Positions 15,644 to 24,845 of a stretch of DNA of 64,000 bases are shown here, piece by piece. Origin of the DNA: Shewanella denitrificans OS217 (GTDB lineage Bacteria > Pseudomonadota > Gammaproteobacteria > Enterobacterales > Shewanellaceae); NCBI RefSeq assembly GCF_000013765.1, contig NC_007954.1, forward strand, positions 744,001 to 808,000, written 5' to 3'. A program made the position numbers and the translations under genes. The notes under the pieces were generated by a model. It had not been told where the DNA came from. It saw only the letters and a program-made list of their open reading frames with translations, and made no database searches. Each line of letters starts with the position of its first letter. Within the stretch, counting starts at the first letter, position 1.

Positions 15644-16441
15644 TCACTCTTCAAGCAATTGATACAGTATCTGTTTGACTAATTTGGGCTCAAAGGGTTT
15701 GTCGCATAAGGCATTTACCCCAGCGCTGGATACGTTGCTTAAGTGGGTATCGTTGGCTTCTGAAGACACCATCAAAATAGGAATGTGTGACTGAGTGCTT
15801 TCGTTACGTATGTATTGGGTTAAGGCTAAACCATCGACACTGGGCATATTGTAGTCGGTGATCACCAGATCAAACATGTGCTGCTGCATCAAGCTGATGG
15901 CTTCTTCGCCATCCACAGCCTCGGTGATAAGCTTAATGCCTAAGTTGCCTATGGTGCGCTTAATTACATTGCGGGCTAAGCGGCTATCATCGACCACTAA
16001 CACACGTAAGTTGTGCACATCGAAATGACTCAGGTCCAGTTCTTCATGGTTGATCAAATCTACGGTCGAGTTTAACGCAGTGGCTAAGTGTTCACTGTTA
16101 AACGGCTTAGGCAATATGGCTATGACCCCTGATTGCCTGAAAATCTCTAATTGCTCGCGGCGACATTCACTGGACACTAACATAAATTGTATGTCTTGAT
16201 AGTCTCTATGGCCCTTAATGAAGTGGAGTAAATCTATGGCTTCACCGTCGTTAAAGTGTAAGGCACTGACAATAAGGTCGGGTTTATGGCGGCCAATAAC
16301 CTCTTTTGCTTCGCTAATGCTGGCTGCCGTTTGAATACTGTTAATCCCTTCTTGGTTAAGGTGGGACATGATGATTTTTCTTTGAGTATCAGAAGGCTCG
16401 AGTAGTAAAATGGATAAATCATTGGGTGAAATTGTATGCAT
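15644..16441 (-). CDS. tandem receiver-domain response regulator with degenerate first receiver
   Basis: The protein has two receiver (REC) domains and no output domain. The second, about residues 140-265, is complete: LVVDDSRLARN, then LVITDYNMPSVDG with the phospho-accepting Asp, and the SSEAND and CDKPFEP segments. The first, about residues 8-125, keeps the fold (ILLLEPSDTQRK ... LVSSECRRE ... LPKPFN). However, it has LIVSALHFNDG where the Asp should be, and only Glu in the acidic pocket, so it should not be phosphorylated normally. I choose ATG 16441 (MHTISPND); frames also open at GTG 16447 and TTG 16471. Partner kinase unknown. Confidence 0.88.
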   Translation of the reverse strand: MHTISPNDLSILLLEPSDTQRKIIMSHLNQEGINSIQTAASISEAKEVIGRHKPDLIVSALHFNDGEAIDLLHFIKGHRDYQDIQFMLVSSECRREQLEIFRQSGVIAILPKPFNSEHLATALNSTVDLINHEELDLSHFDVHNLRVLVVDDSRLARNVIKRTIGNLGIKLITEAVDGEEAISLMQQHMFDLVITDYNMPSVDGLALTQYIRNESTQSHIPILMVSSEANDTHLSNVSSAGVNALCDKPFEPKLVKQILYQLLEE

Positions 16442-16549
16442 AATCACTCTTTTTATTAGGTATTGAGTCAAGTTGGCTGTTAGCGATAGCGCTATTATAA
16501 CTTAAGTCTTTTACTTGTGTCTTAGACTCGGCTGAACTTTAGCCAATGG

Positions 16550-16972
16550 CTATATTGTTTGTGCTTTTGGAGTGAGATAAGCCAGAGTGCTGGGGTGCAA
16601 GGCAATCCAGATTTGAGCCGCAATTAAACACACACACATTAATGCCACCCAAGGGATTGAAATCGGTAAATCCATAAAGCGTACATTTTCGATGGTCTCT
16701 GGGCTGACATAATGGGCAACGATAGCCACAATCCCGAGCGCACTTAAGCCTAAGGTTTCTAAACCGATGTAAATCTTTAGCACTAGACTTGCCCATGACG
16801 CCCGCCAGATAAGGCCTATTAATACAGGAATAACCCCTAGACTGAACATGTCTACCGTTTGAGTAGTAAAGGCCCTGATTATGGCTGCAATGGCAAATAA
16901 GGTATATAAGGCCATCAGCAGTAACAGTGGCATGGGGGGGCGGGATGTTAGCCTGGATGTTTGTGTGGTCAT
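16550..16972 (-). CDS. hypothetical four-helix membrane protein
   Basis: I do not recognise the family. The 140-residue product has four hydrophobic segments: LLLLMALYTLFAIAAIIRAF, LGVIPVLIGLIWRA, LETLGLSALGIVAIVAHYV and PWVALMCVCLIAAQIWIAL. It has a short polar N-terminus rich in Thr, Ser and Arg. It probably sits in the inner membrane. The gene is on its own between the tandem-receiver gene and the DUF4240 gene, with ATG at 16972. An inverted repeat (TAAGTCA at 16987-16993 and TGACTTA at 17016-17022) lies just upstream and may contain its promoter region. Confidence 0.6.
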   Translation of the reverse strand: MTTQTSRLTSRPPMPLLLLMALYTLFAIAAIIRAFTTQTVDMFSLGVIPVLIGLIWRASWASLVLKIYIGLETLGLSALGIVAIVAHYVSPETIENVRFMDLPISIPWVALMCVCLIAAQIWIALHPSTLAYLTPKAQTI

Positions 16973-17106
16973 TGGATTGCCATTAGTAAGTCATTCTAGA
17001 TGGTGTAGAATACCGTGACTTATTAGGAATACCAATCCCAATCAGGCTTCTAAGCTAAAGCTCCAACAGGCATTATGGCGTAATTCCTCAAAATTATGGA
17101 ACAAAG

Positions 17107-17616
17107 ATGACAGAAACAGAATTTTGGGCACTCGTGACCCGCACTCAGGGCGATGCCTCTGCCGAAGAGCTATTAAACACCTTAAAGCAGACATTAACTC
17201 AATTCGATGATGAGTCACTTAGGGCCTTCGATAAGCACTTTGGCCAGCAGATGCGCCGCAGCTACTCTTGGGCAGTTTGGGGCGCGGCGTATATTATTAC
17301 AGGCTGTGATTCAGAATATGCTTTCGCCGAGTTTAGGGCGTTTTTAATCTCTTTAGGTAAAGACTGGTATGACAAAATTATCGATAATCCCGATGCCTTA
17401 GGTGAGCTAACAGTATGGCCGCTTAAAGACAATTACGCTTACCCCTTCATTGAGGATTACGATCTAATAGCAGGGCAACTCTTTGAAGACAGAACCGGCA
17501 CTGAATTGCCCTTCGTGCCATCGGGTAACGCCACTCCTGCGGGGAAAAAGTTCAGCAGCAAGGCAAAAGAGTTACGTAAAAATTACCCTAAACTCAGTGC
17601 GCGCTTTCCTTTTTAG
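17107..17616 (+). CDS. DUF4240 domain protein
   Basis: A 169-residue cytoplasmic protein that matches the DUF4240 pattern: MTETEFWALVTRT at the start, then a helix pair and DKHFGQQMRRSYSWAVWGAAYIITGCDSEYAFAEFRAFLISLGKDWYDKIIDNPDAL. This domain is common in small proteins of unknown function and is related in layout to SMI1/WGR-neighbour proteins found near toxin-immunity loci, but no such locus is seen here. It is monocistronic, with ATG 17107 after ACAAAG. Nothing else about its job can be read. Confidence 0.8.
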   Translation: MTETEFWALVTRTQGDASAEELLNTLKQTLTQFDDESLRAFDKHFGQQMRRSYSWAVWGAAYIITGCDSEYAFAEFRAFLISLGKDWYDKIIDNPDALGELTVWPLKDNYAYPFIEDYDLIAGQLFEDRTGTELPFVPSGNATPAGKKFSSKAKELRKNYPKLSARFPF

Positions 17617-17726
17617 TTTAGGTTGTGAATGGGAACTTAGTTGAATGTGCTAAGGTCTTATTAAGTAGGGCGCATTTGAGTGTCCACTTTGGCAGGGATT
17701 GTTTTACAGCTTGATTAGGAGGCGTG

Positions 17727-18260
17727 ATGAAAATTACCTATGTTCTTATGGCCGCGGGGTTGTTGAGTCAACTCGGCGTTAATGTCCAAGCGGAAGAGAC
17801 TCAAGAGAAAAACCTGATTACCGAATCTGGGGCGGTGAAGGTTGAGTGGCAAGCGCCCGATAGTTTCCGTGATATCAAGACCTCAAGTGGCATTCAGTCG
17901 CGATTTGAGCAGCGCTTATTCGACACCTTAACCCAAGCCTTAGCTAAGGATGCGAAAAAGTCACTTAAAGCCAATCAAAAGCTTGAACTTGTGGTGACAG
18001 ATGTCGATTTAGCTGGTGATATGCGGCCCACTTTTGGCGCGGCTGCTGTGAGTGAGCTTAGAATTGTCAAAGACTTGTATCCACCTAGAATGACCTTTAG
18101 CTATAGAGTCTTTGAAGATGATAAGGTGATCATGATAGGCGATGAAAAACTTGTCGACATGAACTTTATGCATAGGGTTGGCATTAACAATAGTGCCAGT
18201 GATTATGAATCTCAAATGCTCGCCGATTGGCTTAAGAAAACCGTTGCGCCTAAGGTGTAA
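17727..18260 (+). CDS. DUF3016 periplasmic protein
   Basis: The ATG at 17727 has AGGAGG four bases upstream; the GTG at 17724 is too close. The product begins MKITYVLMAAGLLSQLGVNVQA, a signal peptide with an AxA-like cleavage site. The mature protein of about 155 residues has VEWQAPDSFRDIK near the start, LVVTDVDLAGD in the middle and MTFSYRVFEDD later, as in DUF3016, a proteobacterial exported family of unknown role. It is followed by a terminator at 18346-18372, so transcription probably stops there. Confidence 0.82.
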   Translation: MKITYVLMAAGLLSQLGVNVQAEETQEKNLITESGAVKVEWQAPDSFRDIKTSSGIQSRFEQRLFDTLTQALAKDAKKSLKANQKLELVVTDVDLAGDMRPTFGAAAVSELRIVKDLYPPRMTFSYRVFEDDKVIMIGDEKLVDMNFMHRVGINNSASDYESQMLADWLKKTVAPKV

Positions 18261-18304
18261 ACTAGTCAAGACTTAGTCTTGTAATACTCTCTAAGTTGCA
18301 CATT

Positions 18305-18345
18305 TAGTTCAGAAGATAAGAAAATAGTTCAGAAGAGAAGAAAAA
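18305..18345. repeat. 20-base direct repeat
   Basis: TAGTTCAGAAGATAAGAAAA at 18305-18324 is repeated with one change at 18325-18344, directly before the terminator stem. It is too short and isolated to assign a function. Confidence 0.7.
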
Positions 18346-18372
18346 GGTTTAGCCACAGGCTAGGCCTTTTTT
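18346..18372 (+). terminator. terminator of the DUF3016 gene
   Basis: GGTTTAGCC pairs with GGCTAGGCC (two G-U wobbles) around ACA, followed by TTTTTT at 18367-18372. Confidence 0.8.
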
Positions 18373-18503
18373 ATTACTTATTTCTCCCGAACGTGACTGA
18401 ATGACGTTATTAATCAGGGTTATTCAACTTTGCTCCAAGGTGTCTTGAGGCTCTTTTTACAGCACACTCAACAATGCGGGTTAACACTGTGGATGCCCAC
18501 TAC

Positions 18504-19526
18504 TCACTGACCTAATTCTACAGAGACTCGCGCTGTGGTTTCGGCCCACTTTTCTTTGATGTGTAATATCTCAGGTAAAATAGTTAGAAAGAGATCGATA
18601 AGGTGTGGATCGAAATGACTGCCTCGGCAAGAAACCATGTGCTCAATGGCTTCATCGACAGGCCAAGCATTTTTGTAGGGCCTCACTGAAGTTAATGCAT
18701 CAAACACATCGGCAATAGCCACTATACGGCCAACTAAAGGTATGTTTGTTCCCGATAGACCCTCTGGGTAACCTGAGCCGTCCCATTTTTCATGGTGGGT
18801 TGAGGCTATGATGTACGCCATATTCAGCAATGGCGAGTCATGCTTGCCGATAATATCGGCGCCCATGCTAGCGTGTGTTTGCATTATTTGCCATTCATCG
18901 TTATCGAGTTTATCTGGTTTTAATAAGATATGATCCGGTATGCCAATTTTTCCCACATCATGCATAGGGGCAGCATGTAAGATAAGGTCTTGCTCTTCCT
19001 CTGTCATGCCTGCAGCTCGTGCTAATAGCATGGAGTAGTGACTCATGCGAATAACGTGTAAACCGGTTTCATTATCTTTGTACTCGGCAGCTCGTCCTAG
19101 GCGTTGAATGATTTGCAAACGGGTATCTTGCAATTCATTAATGCTGACTAAGGATAAATGCGTCCGCACTCTGGCCCTAACCGTTGCAGGACTAATGGGT
19201 TTGGTAATGTAATCTACCGCACCTAACTCAAAGCCTTGATATTCATCCTCGATGTCAGACATGGCGGTAACAAAAATCACCGGAATTTTTGCCGTTGCCG
19301 GGTCTTGCTTTAACCGCCTGCAGGTTTCGAAACCATCCATGTCGGGCATCATGACATCGAGTAAAATCAACTGCGGTTGCTGCTGCTGGGCCAATTCAAT
19401 GGCGCGATTTCCATTTTTGGCAAATAATAAGTGGTAATATTTAGCTAGTATTTGATTGATTACCTGCAAGTTATTGGGTTCATCATCGACGACTAATATT
19501 TTAATTGGCATTTTAACGACTGTCAT
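18504..19526 (-). CDS. HD-GYP response regulator, probable c-di-GMP phosphodiesterase
   Basis: Residues 1-125 are a receiver domain with LVVDDEPNN and Asp57 in LILLDVMMPDMDG. Residues about 140-330 are an HD-GYP domain with the HAAPMHDVGKIGIPD metal site and HHEKWDGSGYPEGL, keeping the GYP triad. Such proteins hydrolyse cyclic-di-GMP when phosphorylated. The ATG at 19526 has a strong GGGGGGGTGATCT leader. The gene follows the hybrid kinase by 15 bases on the same strand, so the kinase is probably its phosphodonor. It is the last gene of a four-gene cluster beginning with a TonB-dependent receptor. Confidence 0.92.
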   Translation of the reverse strand: MTVVKMPIKILVVDDEPNNLQVINQILAKYYHLLFAKNGNRAIELAQQQQPQLILLDVMMPDMDGFETCRRLKQDPATAKIPVIFVTAMSDIEDEYQGFELGAVDYITKPISPATVRARVRTHLSLVSINELQDTRLQIIQRLGRAAEYKDNETGLHVIRMSHYSMLLARAAGMTEEEQDLILHAAPMHDVGKIGIPDHILLKPDKLDNDEWQIMQTHASMGADIIGKHDSPLLNMAYIIASTHHEKWDGSGYPEGLSGTNIPLVGRIVAIADVFDALTSVRPYKNAWPVDEAIEHMVSCRGSHFDPHLIDLFLTILPEILHIKEKWAETTARVSVELGQ

Positions 19527-19541
19527 AGATCACCCCCCCCA

Positions 19542-22103
19542 TTATTCAGAATTAGGCAAAATATCAGTTAATACTTGCACCGCTAAATCAAAGTCAAAAT
19601 TATCAATTGATGTACGTAGGCGGTTGATTTCCTCTTCAGAACAATTGAGTAATGTTAATTGGTGCAATAAAGCCCCGATTTGCTCTTCATCAAACTCACC
19701 ATTACTTAATCTCGTTATCTGCACATTAATGTGTTCAGTCAATTCTGTCATATTGAGTGCTTCAGTATTACAGTCAAACTGCTCTTTAATATCTAAGTTA
19801 TCGATGGATAGCAGGCTTTCCTCGAAGGTGTTAGTTAAAATGGCAATATGTTCATGGGCAGCCGTGATGTTTCTACGTTTTAGGTAGCCATGCATTATTA
19901 ATAATTCATCATATAAATCCACCAAAGCCAGATTGCCTGCTGTGCCTTTAAGTGCATGAATTAATTGTTCTGCTATGTCAACATCACCATTTTCTATGTG
20001 TCGTTGCAAAGCGTTCATATCACTGTGGTGTAATCTGGAAAATTGTTTCAGATTCTTAGTGTAAACATCGGCGCAGGCCCAGGTATTGACGCCTTTTTGA
20101 AAATTGATATAAGGAACGTCAGGGAGTTCGGGTTGAACTTCTAACACTTCTTTGGGGGCACCTTCAAAGTACTGGGGTAATAACTTAGCCATTTCAGTAA
20201 ACAATTCATTGAAGACTATAGGTTTCTTGACAAAACCATCCATCCCCGCAGCGAAGCAGGCTTTTCGATCTTCATGCATCACGCTGGCTGTTAGTGCAAT
20301 AATGGGGATGTCTTTACCACTGGGAAGTTGGCGAATTTGCTCTGTCGCTTGCAAGCCATCCATAATGGGCATCTGCACATCCATTAATATGATATCGAAG
20401 AGATTATGTTCGCGGCACAGGTTTACGGCTTCTAAGCCATTAACCGCGCGAATAAAATTGTGCCCTAATGCTTCCAAACGAATTTTTAATAATTCTGCAT
20501 TTTGCTCGCCATCTTCTGCTGCCAGCACATTAAGGGCGTGTTCTGTTCTGAGTAAGTTGGGGTCTATATTTATGAGTTCAACTTTTTTGACCTTTTGCTT
20601 AGTTTCCATCACATTCAAGGTAAAATAAAACGTGGTACCCACACCTTCATCACTTTCTAGCCAAATCTTACCTCCCATGAGTTCGACTAAACGCTTAGAA
20701 ATAGTGGTGCCTAACCCTGTGCCACCATATTTTCGGCTGGTGGAGGTGTCGGCTTGAGTGAAACTTTCAAAGATATGCTCCAATTTATCTTTGGCTATGC
20801 CAATGCCAGTGTCTCTGATAATAAATTGCAATTGCTCTTGGTTAATTTGCTCTACTGCGATGGTAATTGAGCCTGAAGCGGTGAATTTAATGGCATTGCC
20901 GATTAAATTCATTAGCACTTGCTTGAGCCTTAAGGCGTCACCCAAAAATTGAGCGGGTAAATCTTCGGCAATGCGTTGAATAAATACAAGGCCTTTATCT
21001 TTCGCTTTTAGCTCGAAGGTTTTAATGACTTGGCCCAAGAGTTTTTTGACTGAAAAGGGCGCGCTTTCCAATTCCACCTTGCCAGCTTCGAGTTTAGCGA
21101 CATCGAGAATATCATTGAGCAGGTTGTGTAAGTCTTTGGCTGAGTTACGCACCGTCATCAAGTGTTTGCTTTGCTTCTGATCTAAATCGCCCTCTAACAC
21201 GATATCCACAAAGCCAATAATGGCATTCATAGGCGTGCGTATTTCATGGCTCATATTGGCAAGGAAATCACTCTTAGAGCGATTGGCCTGTTCAGCACTG
21301 TCACGCATATTAATAAGTTCTTGTTCCGTTTGTTTACGCACCGCAATTTCTGCGGTCAAGCTGTGGTTTAGGGAAATAATAGACTCTTGTTTTGACAATT
21401 CAGTGAGCATGGCATTTAAACTGTCTGCGAGTTGGCCAATTTCATCATCGCTGCGCTTTATGGCTCTGGCTTTAAAGTTTTTATGAAGATAAACACTGGT
21501 CGCCCATTCAGACAAACCACGTAACGGCAGGGTGATGTGTTTTTTGAGCCAATAAGACATAAACACAGTGAGCACAGCAACGGCGAATACTAAACCTGCA
21601 AAGGTGATAAAAAAACGTAACCACACCTGCTTCCAGACATTTAATTTTGACTGCAACCTAAGCCAACCAACGATGTTATCGTTGACAGTAATGGGGGCCA
21701 GGGCTGAAAAATAGCCTTGTTTGAAGCTGATGGTTTCATCGAGGTGTAAGCTGCTAAGTTCAGGCGTCTGTGCATCGAGTGGGTAGCTGGCAAACACCTG
21801 TTTGTCCTTATACAAGACGGCGGAAATAATGTCTGGGTTTTTACTCACCGCCGATAAAATGCTCGCCGCTGCGCTCTGATCATTAAAGGTGAGCGCCGCC
21901 CGACTGTTGTCCGCCAGTACCTGTGACAGCACAGTTAATTCTCTGGTGGTACTTTGATGAAAATGAGAGTTGGCCGACTGGGATAAGCTGATGGCTGTGA
22001 TGACCAGCACCAAGAAGGCAAAGGCAATGATGCTATATTGAATTTTCTTTAAAATCGATAACTTGTACCACCAAGTTGATTTTTCGACACGTAAACTGTC
22101 CAC
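19542..22103 (-). CDS. hybrid sensor histidine kinase with receiver and HPt domains
   Basis: Domain order in 853 residues is as follows. TM1 is at about 24-41, followed by a periplasmic CHASE8-like sensor of about 120 residues. TM2 is at about 163-187, with HAMP after it, then HisKA with the phospho-accepting His in NMSHEIRTPMNAIIGF near 285. HATPase follows with NLIGNAIKFT, DTGIGI and GGTGLGTTISKRL, then a receiver with LAAEDGE and the Asp in ILMDVQMPIMDG. A C-terminal HPt has its His in LIHALKGTAGNLAL near 715. All relay residues appear intact. It sits between the yfiR-like gene (3-base gap) and the HD-GYP regulator, so a periplasmic signal is probably relayed to c-di-GMP turnover. Confidence 0.95.
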   Translation of the reverse strand: MDSLRVEKSTWWYKLSILKKIQYSIIAFAFLVLVITAISLSQSANSHFHQSTTRELTVLSQVLADNSRAALTFNDQSAAASILSAVSKNPDIISAVLYKDKQVFASYPLDAQTPELSSLHLDETISFKQGYFSALAPITVNDNIVGWLRLQSKLNVWKQVWLRFFITFAGLVFAVAVLTVFMSYWLKKHITLPLRGLSEWATSVYLHKNFKARAIKRSDDEIGQLADSLNAMLTELSKQESIISLNHSLTAEIAVRKQTEQELINMRDSAEQANRSKSDFLANMSHEIRTPMNAIIGFVDIVLEGDLDQKQSKHLMTVRNSAKDLHNLLNDILDVAKLEAGKVELESAPFSVKKLLGQVIKTFELKAKDKGLVFIQRIAEDLPAQFLGDALRLKQVLMNLIGNAIKFTASGSITIAVEQINQEQLQFIIRDTGIGIAKDKLEHIFESFTQADTSTSRKYGGTGLGTTISKRLVELMGGKIWLESDEGVGTTFYFTLNVMETKQKVKKVELINIDPNLLRTEHALNVLAAEDGEQNAELLKIRLEALGHNFIRAVNGLEAVNLCREHNLFDIILMDVQMPIMDGLQATEQIRQLPSGKDIPIIALTASVMHEDRKACFAAGMDGFVKKPIVFNELFTEMAKLLPQYFEGAPKEVLEVQPELPDVPYINFQKGVNTWACADVYTKNLKQFSRLHHSDMNALQRHIENGDVDIAEQLIHALKGTAGNLALVDLYDELLIMHGYLKRRNITAAHEHIAILTNTFEESLLSIDNLDIKEQFDCNTEALNMTELTEHINVQITRLSNGEFDEEQIGALLHQLTLLNCSEEEINRLRTSIDNFDFDLAVQVLTDILPNSE

Positions 22104-22106
22104 AGC

Positions 22107-22610
22107 TTAGACCCCCAATGACAGCAACTGCGCCGCCACTTTAAATTGAGTATTGCCCACGAGCTCTTTGTTGAATCTAAACCGAATAGAATCATCTAAG
22201 ATAAACAATTCTATATATCCGCCCATGCCAATAAAGTCTGTGGATTCACCTATGGTGAGGACTTCGGCTGGATTAATGTCGGCGAGAATTTTTCGATTAA
22301 ATGCCGCATCATCGCCGACAAAATACAAGACTTTGCACTGGGCCAATGACGCAGGGTCTTGATAATTTTTGATAAAACGAATTTTAATCTTTCCTTCTGG
22401 AGTGCTGGCGCCATCGACATCATCTAAGGCTGAACCAAATTTATTTTTACCAAAAATGCACACGTGCAATGGCCCCTGGGTTGGCTGTTCATAAAATTGC
22501 ACAAATTGTAAAAAGTTATAAATATAGGAGGCCTTGATTTGATAGACCACAGCCTCAGCAGACGCTGAGCTCATTACCCCTATTAATAAAAAAAAGATAA
22601 GATTGCGCAT
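22107..22610 (-). CDS. YfiR-like periplasmic protein (DUF4154)
   Basis: A 167-residue exported protein with signal peptide MRNLIFFLLIGVMSSASAEA. The mature part carries YfiR signatures: YQIKASYIYNFLQFVQF, then LHVCIFGKNKFGSALDD, CKVLYFVGDD and a terminal RFRFNKELVGNTQFKVAAQLL. In Pseudomonas YfiR holds the diguanylate cyclase YfiN inactive in the periplasm. Here there is no YfiN-type cyclase; instead the next gene is a hybrid kinase whose periplasmic sensor could be the partner. The gene abuts the TonB receptor upstream (one-base gap) and the kinase downstream. Confidence 0.9.
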   Translation of the reverse strand: MRNLIFFLLIGVMSSASAEAVVYQIKASYIYNFLQFVQFYEQPTQGPLHVCIFGKNKFGSALDDVDGASTPEGKIKIRFIKNYQDPASLAQCKVLYFVGDDAAFNRKILADINPAEVLTIGESTDFIGMGGYIELFILDDSIRFRFNKELVGNTQFKVAAQLLSLGV

Positions 22611-22611
22611 G

Positions 22612-24459
22612 CTAAATTTCCCATCTTAAGTTGATGACAACGTCGGCTTCTATCGGCACATAGGGATCCCACTCTTGATGCGGTCCATCTCCTAAATTGC
22701 GCGCCACTAACTTAACGGAGAATTGCTTGCTGGCTTGCCAATTAACAGAAGCGTCGACACTCCAATAGGCATCGACTTTGTTGCTTTTAAGTTCATCCAC
22801 ATAACGTAAGGCGGTATTAAATTGCCACTGTGAGTTGATGTCCCACATGGAGATAATTTGCGCCATGTTTTTAGGCATTTGTCCTTCTGTGAGTTGGGCT
22901 CTGGCCACAGACAAACTGCCTTGCTGTGCGGTAAGCGCCATAGCAGCATGTGACAGATTGAGTCTGAGGCTCCAATCTTGCTGTACTTGAATACTGCTAC
23001 TTAACTCTATGCCTTTCACTGTGCCAGAGATTTGATTGCCATAGCCATTGGCCTCTATGGATAATAAGTCATCATAGTCACTTTGATACACTGTAATATC
23101 TAGTGACCCTGTCTCTGTCCATTGCTTGCGCCAGCCAAGTTCATAGACATTGGCATTTTCTGGCTTTAGCCTCTCGCCACTAAAAGCCCCAAAGCGAATA
23201 TCGGCTTCCCATCGGGTTGGCACTCGCACCGCTTTAGACCAAGCTCCCCAAAGTAAAGATTGGGCTAATTGATAAGAGAAACGCACACTGGGTTGCCACT
23301 CGTCACCTGAGTAATCATTGCGCTCATATTTAGTGCCAATAATGAGATGCAGATCATCCTCTAAAAAGGCGATGTCATCTTGAAAGAAAGCATTGACCAC
23401 TTGATCGTCACGATAGCGGGGTTGAATATATTCGAGGGGCGCAGTGTAAACATCGTCACTGAGGAAGCGAATGCCGAATCCAGTAACGAATGCATGCAGT
23501 TGCCACTGCTGTTCGAATTGATAATCAAGATTCAGCAATTCTCTATCATCTTCAAGACCAGGTACTTGGAGGTGAGTGTTATCGTAATAGCCAATTACTG
23601 TGTGTTTACCTTGGTGGCTGTCAGTGATTTGCCAGTTGGCAAGGAAATTACCGCCGGAATGCTCTTGCCCAGCAGGTTTAAGCTGCCCATCTAATTCGCC
23701 AACTTCCCCAGAATAGATATCACCCTGTAGAGTTAACAGGTTGTCGGTTGAAAAATTGTAATCTAAGCGAAAGCCTAACTGGTTCTGTTGGTTATCATCA
23801 TTGTTGTATTCATCATTGGTTTGTTGATGCTGACGATGTTTGCCATAGACTCTTAGATAGGCATCATCATTGAGCTTCCAACCGTGGCGAATTTGGGTGA
23901 CTTGGCGTTGTTTAAGCCCCGTTGATACATCCACTAGTGTGCCTTGAGTTTCCTTGGCGGTTTTTGTGATGATATTGATGACTCCATTAACCGCATTGGC
24001 GCCCCATATAGCGCCACCTGGGCCACGTATGACTTCGATGCGCTCAACGTCGGCCAGTAAAATGTCTTTTTCTTCCCACAGGACACCAGAAAATAACGGG
24101 CTATACACACTGCGACCATCGATCATGACTAATAACTTATTGGCGGCGCGACCATTGAAGCCGCGCATGCTGATGGCCCAGCGACTCGCGTCGATGCGCG
24201 CCACTTCAACACCTGGCACATAACGCAGTGCATCGGCGATACGTGACACCCCAAGGCGTTCGATTTCATCATGAGAAAGTACATAGACAGCCGCGGGCGC
24301 TTTATTCAGTGACTGTTGTTTTTTTGAAAGGGAGGTAATTTTAAGGTTCATTAGCTGGAACACATTGGTTCCAGTGATATCTAGCGCCATATCGCTAGCT
24401 TGGCTGGCCATAGAGACACACAATAATAAGGGCGTGAGCGCGAATAATTGTTGCTTCAT
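22612..24459 (-). CDS. TonB-dependent outer-membrane receptor
   Basis: A 615-residue outer-membrane protein with signal peptide (MKQQLFALTPLLLCVSMASQA). A plug domain spans about residues 45-160 and contains RIADALRYVPGVEVAR, ISMRGFNGRAANKLLVMIDGRSVY and IEVIRGPGGAIWGANAVNGVINI. A beta barrel follows to the end (KQFSVKLVARNLGDGPHQEW... VINLRWEI). The ligand is not evident. It is the first gene of the cluster with the YfiR-like protein, the hybrid kinase and the HD-GYP regulator, packed with gaps of 1-15 bases. A sensing role coupled to ligand arrival, rather than transport alone, is therefore plausible. Confidence 0.93.
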   Translation of the reverse strand: MKQQLFALTPLLLCVSMASQASDMALDITGTNVFQLMNLKITSLSKKQQSLNKAPAAVYVLSHDEIERLGVSRIADALRYVPGVEVARIDASRWAISMRGFNGRAANKLLVMIDGRSVYSPLFSGVLWEEKDILLADVERIEVIRGPGGAIWGANAVNGVINIITKTAKETQGTLVDVSTGLKQRQVTQIRHGWKLNDDAYLRVYGKHRQHQQTNDEYNNDDNQQNQLGFRLDYNFSTDNLLTLQGDIYSGEVGELDGQLKPAGQEHSGGNFLANWQITDSHQGKHTVIGYYDNTHLQVPGLEDDRELLNLDYQFEQQWQLHAFVTGFGIRFLSDDVYTAPLEYIQPRYRDDQVVNAFFQDDIAFLEDDLHLIIGTKYERNDYSGDEWQPSVRFSYQLAQSLLWGAWSKAVRVPTRWEADIRFGAFSGERLKPENANVYELGWRKQWTETGSLDITVYQSDYDDLLSIEANGYGNQISGTVKGIELSSSIQVQQDWSLRLNLSHAAMALTAQQGSLSVARAQLTEGQMPKNMAQIISMWDINSQWQFNTALRYVDELKSNKVDAYWSVDASVNWQASKQFSVKLVARNLGDGPHQEWDPYVPIEADVVINLRWEI

Positions 24460-24845
24460 ATACAGTTTCCGTACATTAATCGATAATGTTCATCTATAAG
24501 TCTGTCCACAATAATTATTCGAGTGGCAGCTATACCTCAGAACCCTAAAATTGAGTATAGATTAGCTTTATGGAATAACAAGGAGCTCAACTGAACAAAA
24601 GATATTTAAGTAAGTTGTTGATTTTTAATTGATAAAGTTTGGCTCTTGGTTCTTGATCTTTGGTCTGATTGATTACTGTGGACTACAGCCTAAGGTTGTA
24701 GGCTTTCATGTCAGTCAGATAGGAGTGAGTCTTACTCGAAGGCGATTATCAATACACAATTTCTGTCCTCGGGATGCGCACTGTTATCGAGTGGCACCGC
24801 CCTTTACTGCAGTGAATAGGTGCTCGGTCCTTGCATATCGCCGTT
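24460..24845. other. intergenic region upstream of the TonB-receptor cluster
   Basis: No gene is seen. The region should hold the promoter of the receptor cluster (minus strand) and the end of the MCE operon. A short dyad, AGCCTA / TAGGCT, lies near 24687-24704. I see no convincing Fur box, and the small open frame on the plus strand has no ribosome-binding site or family features. Confidence 0.4.
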
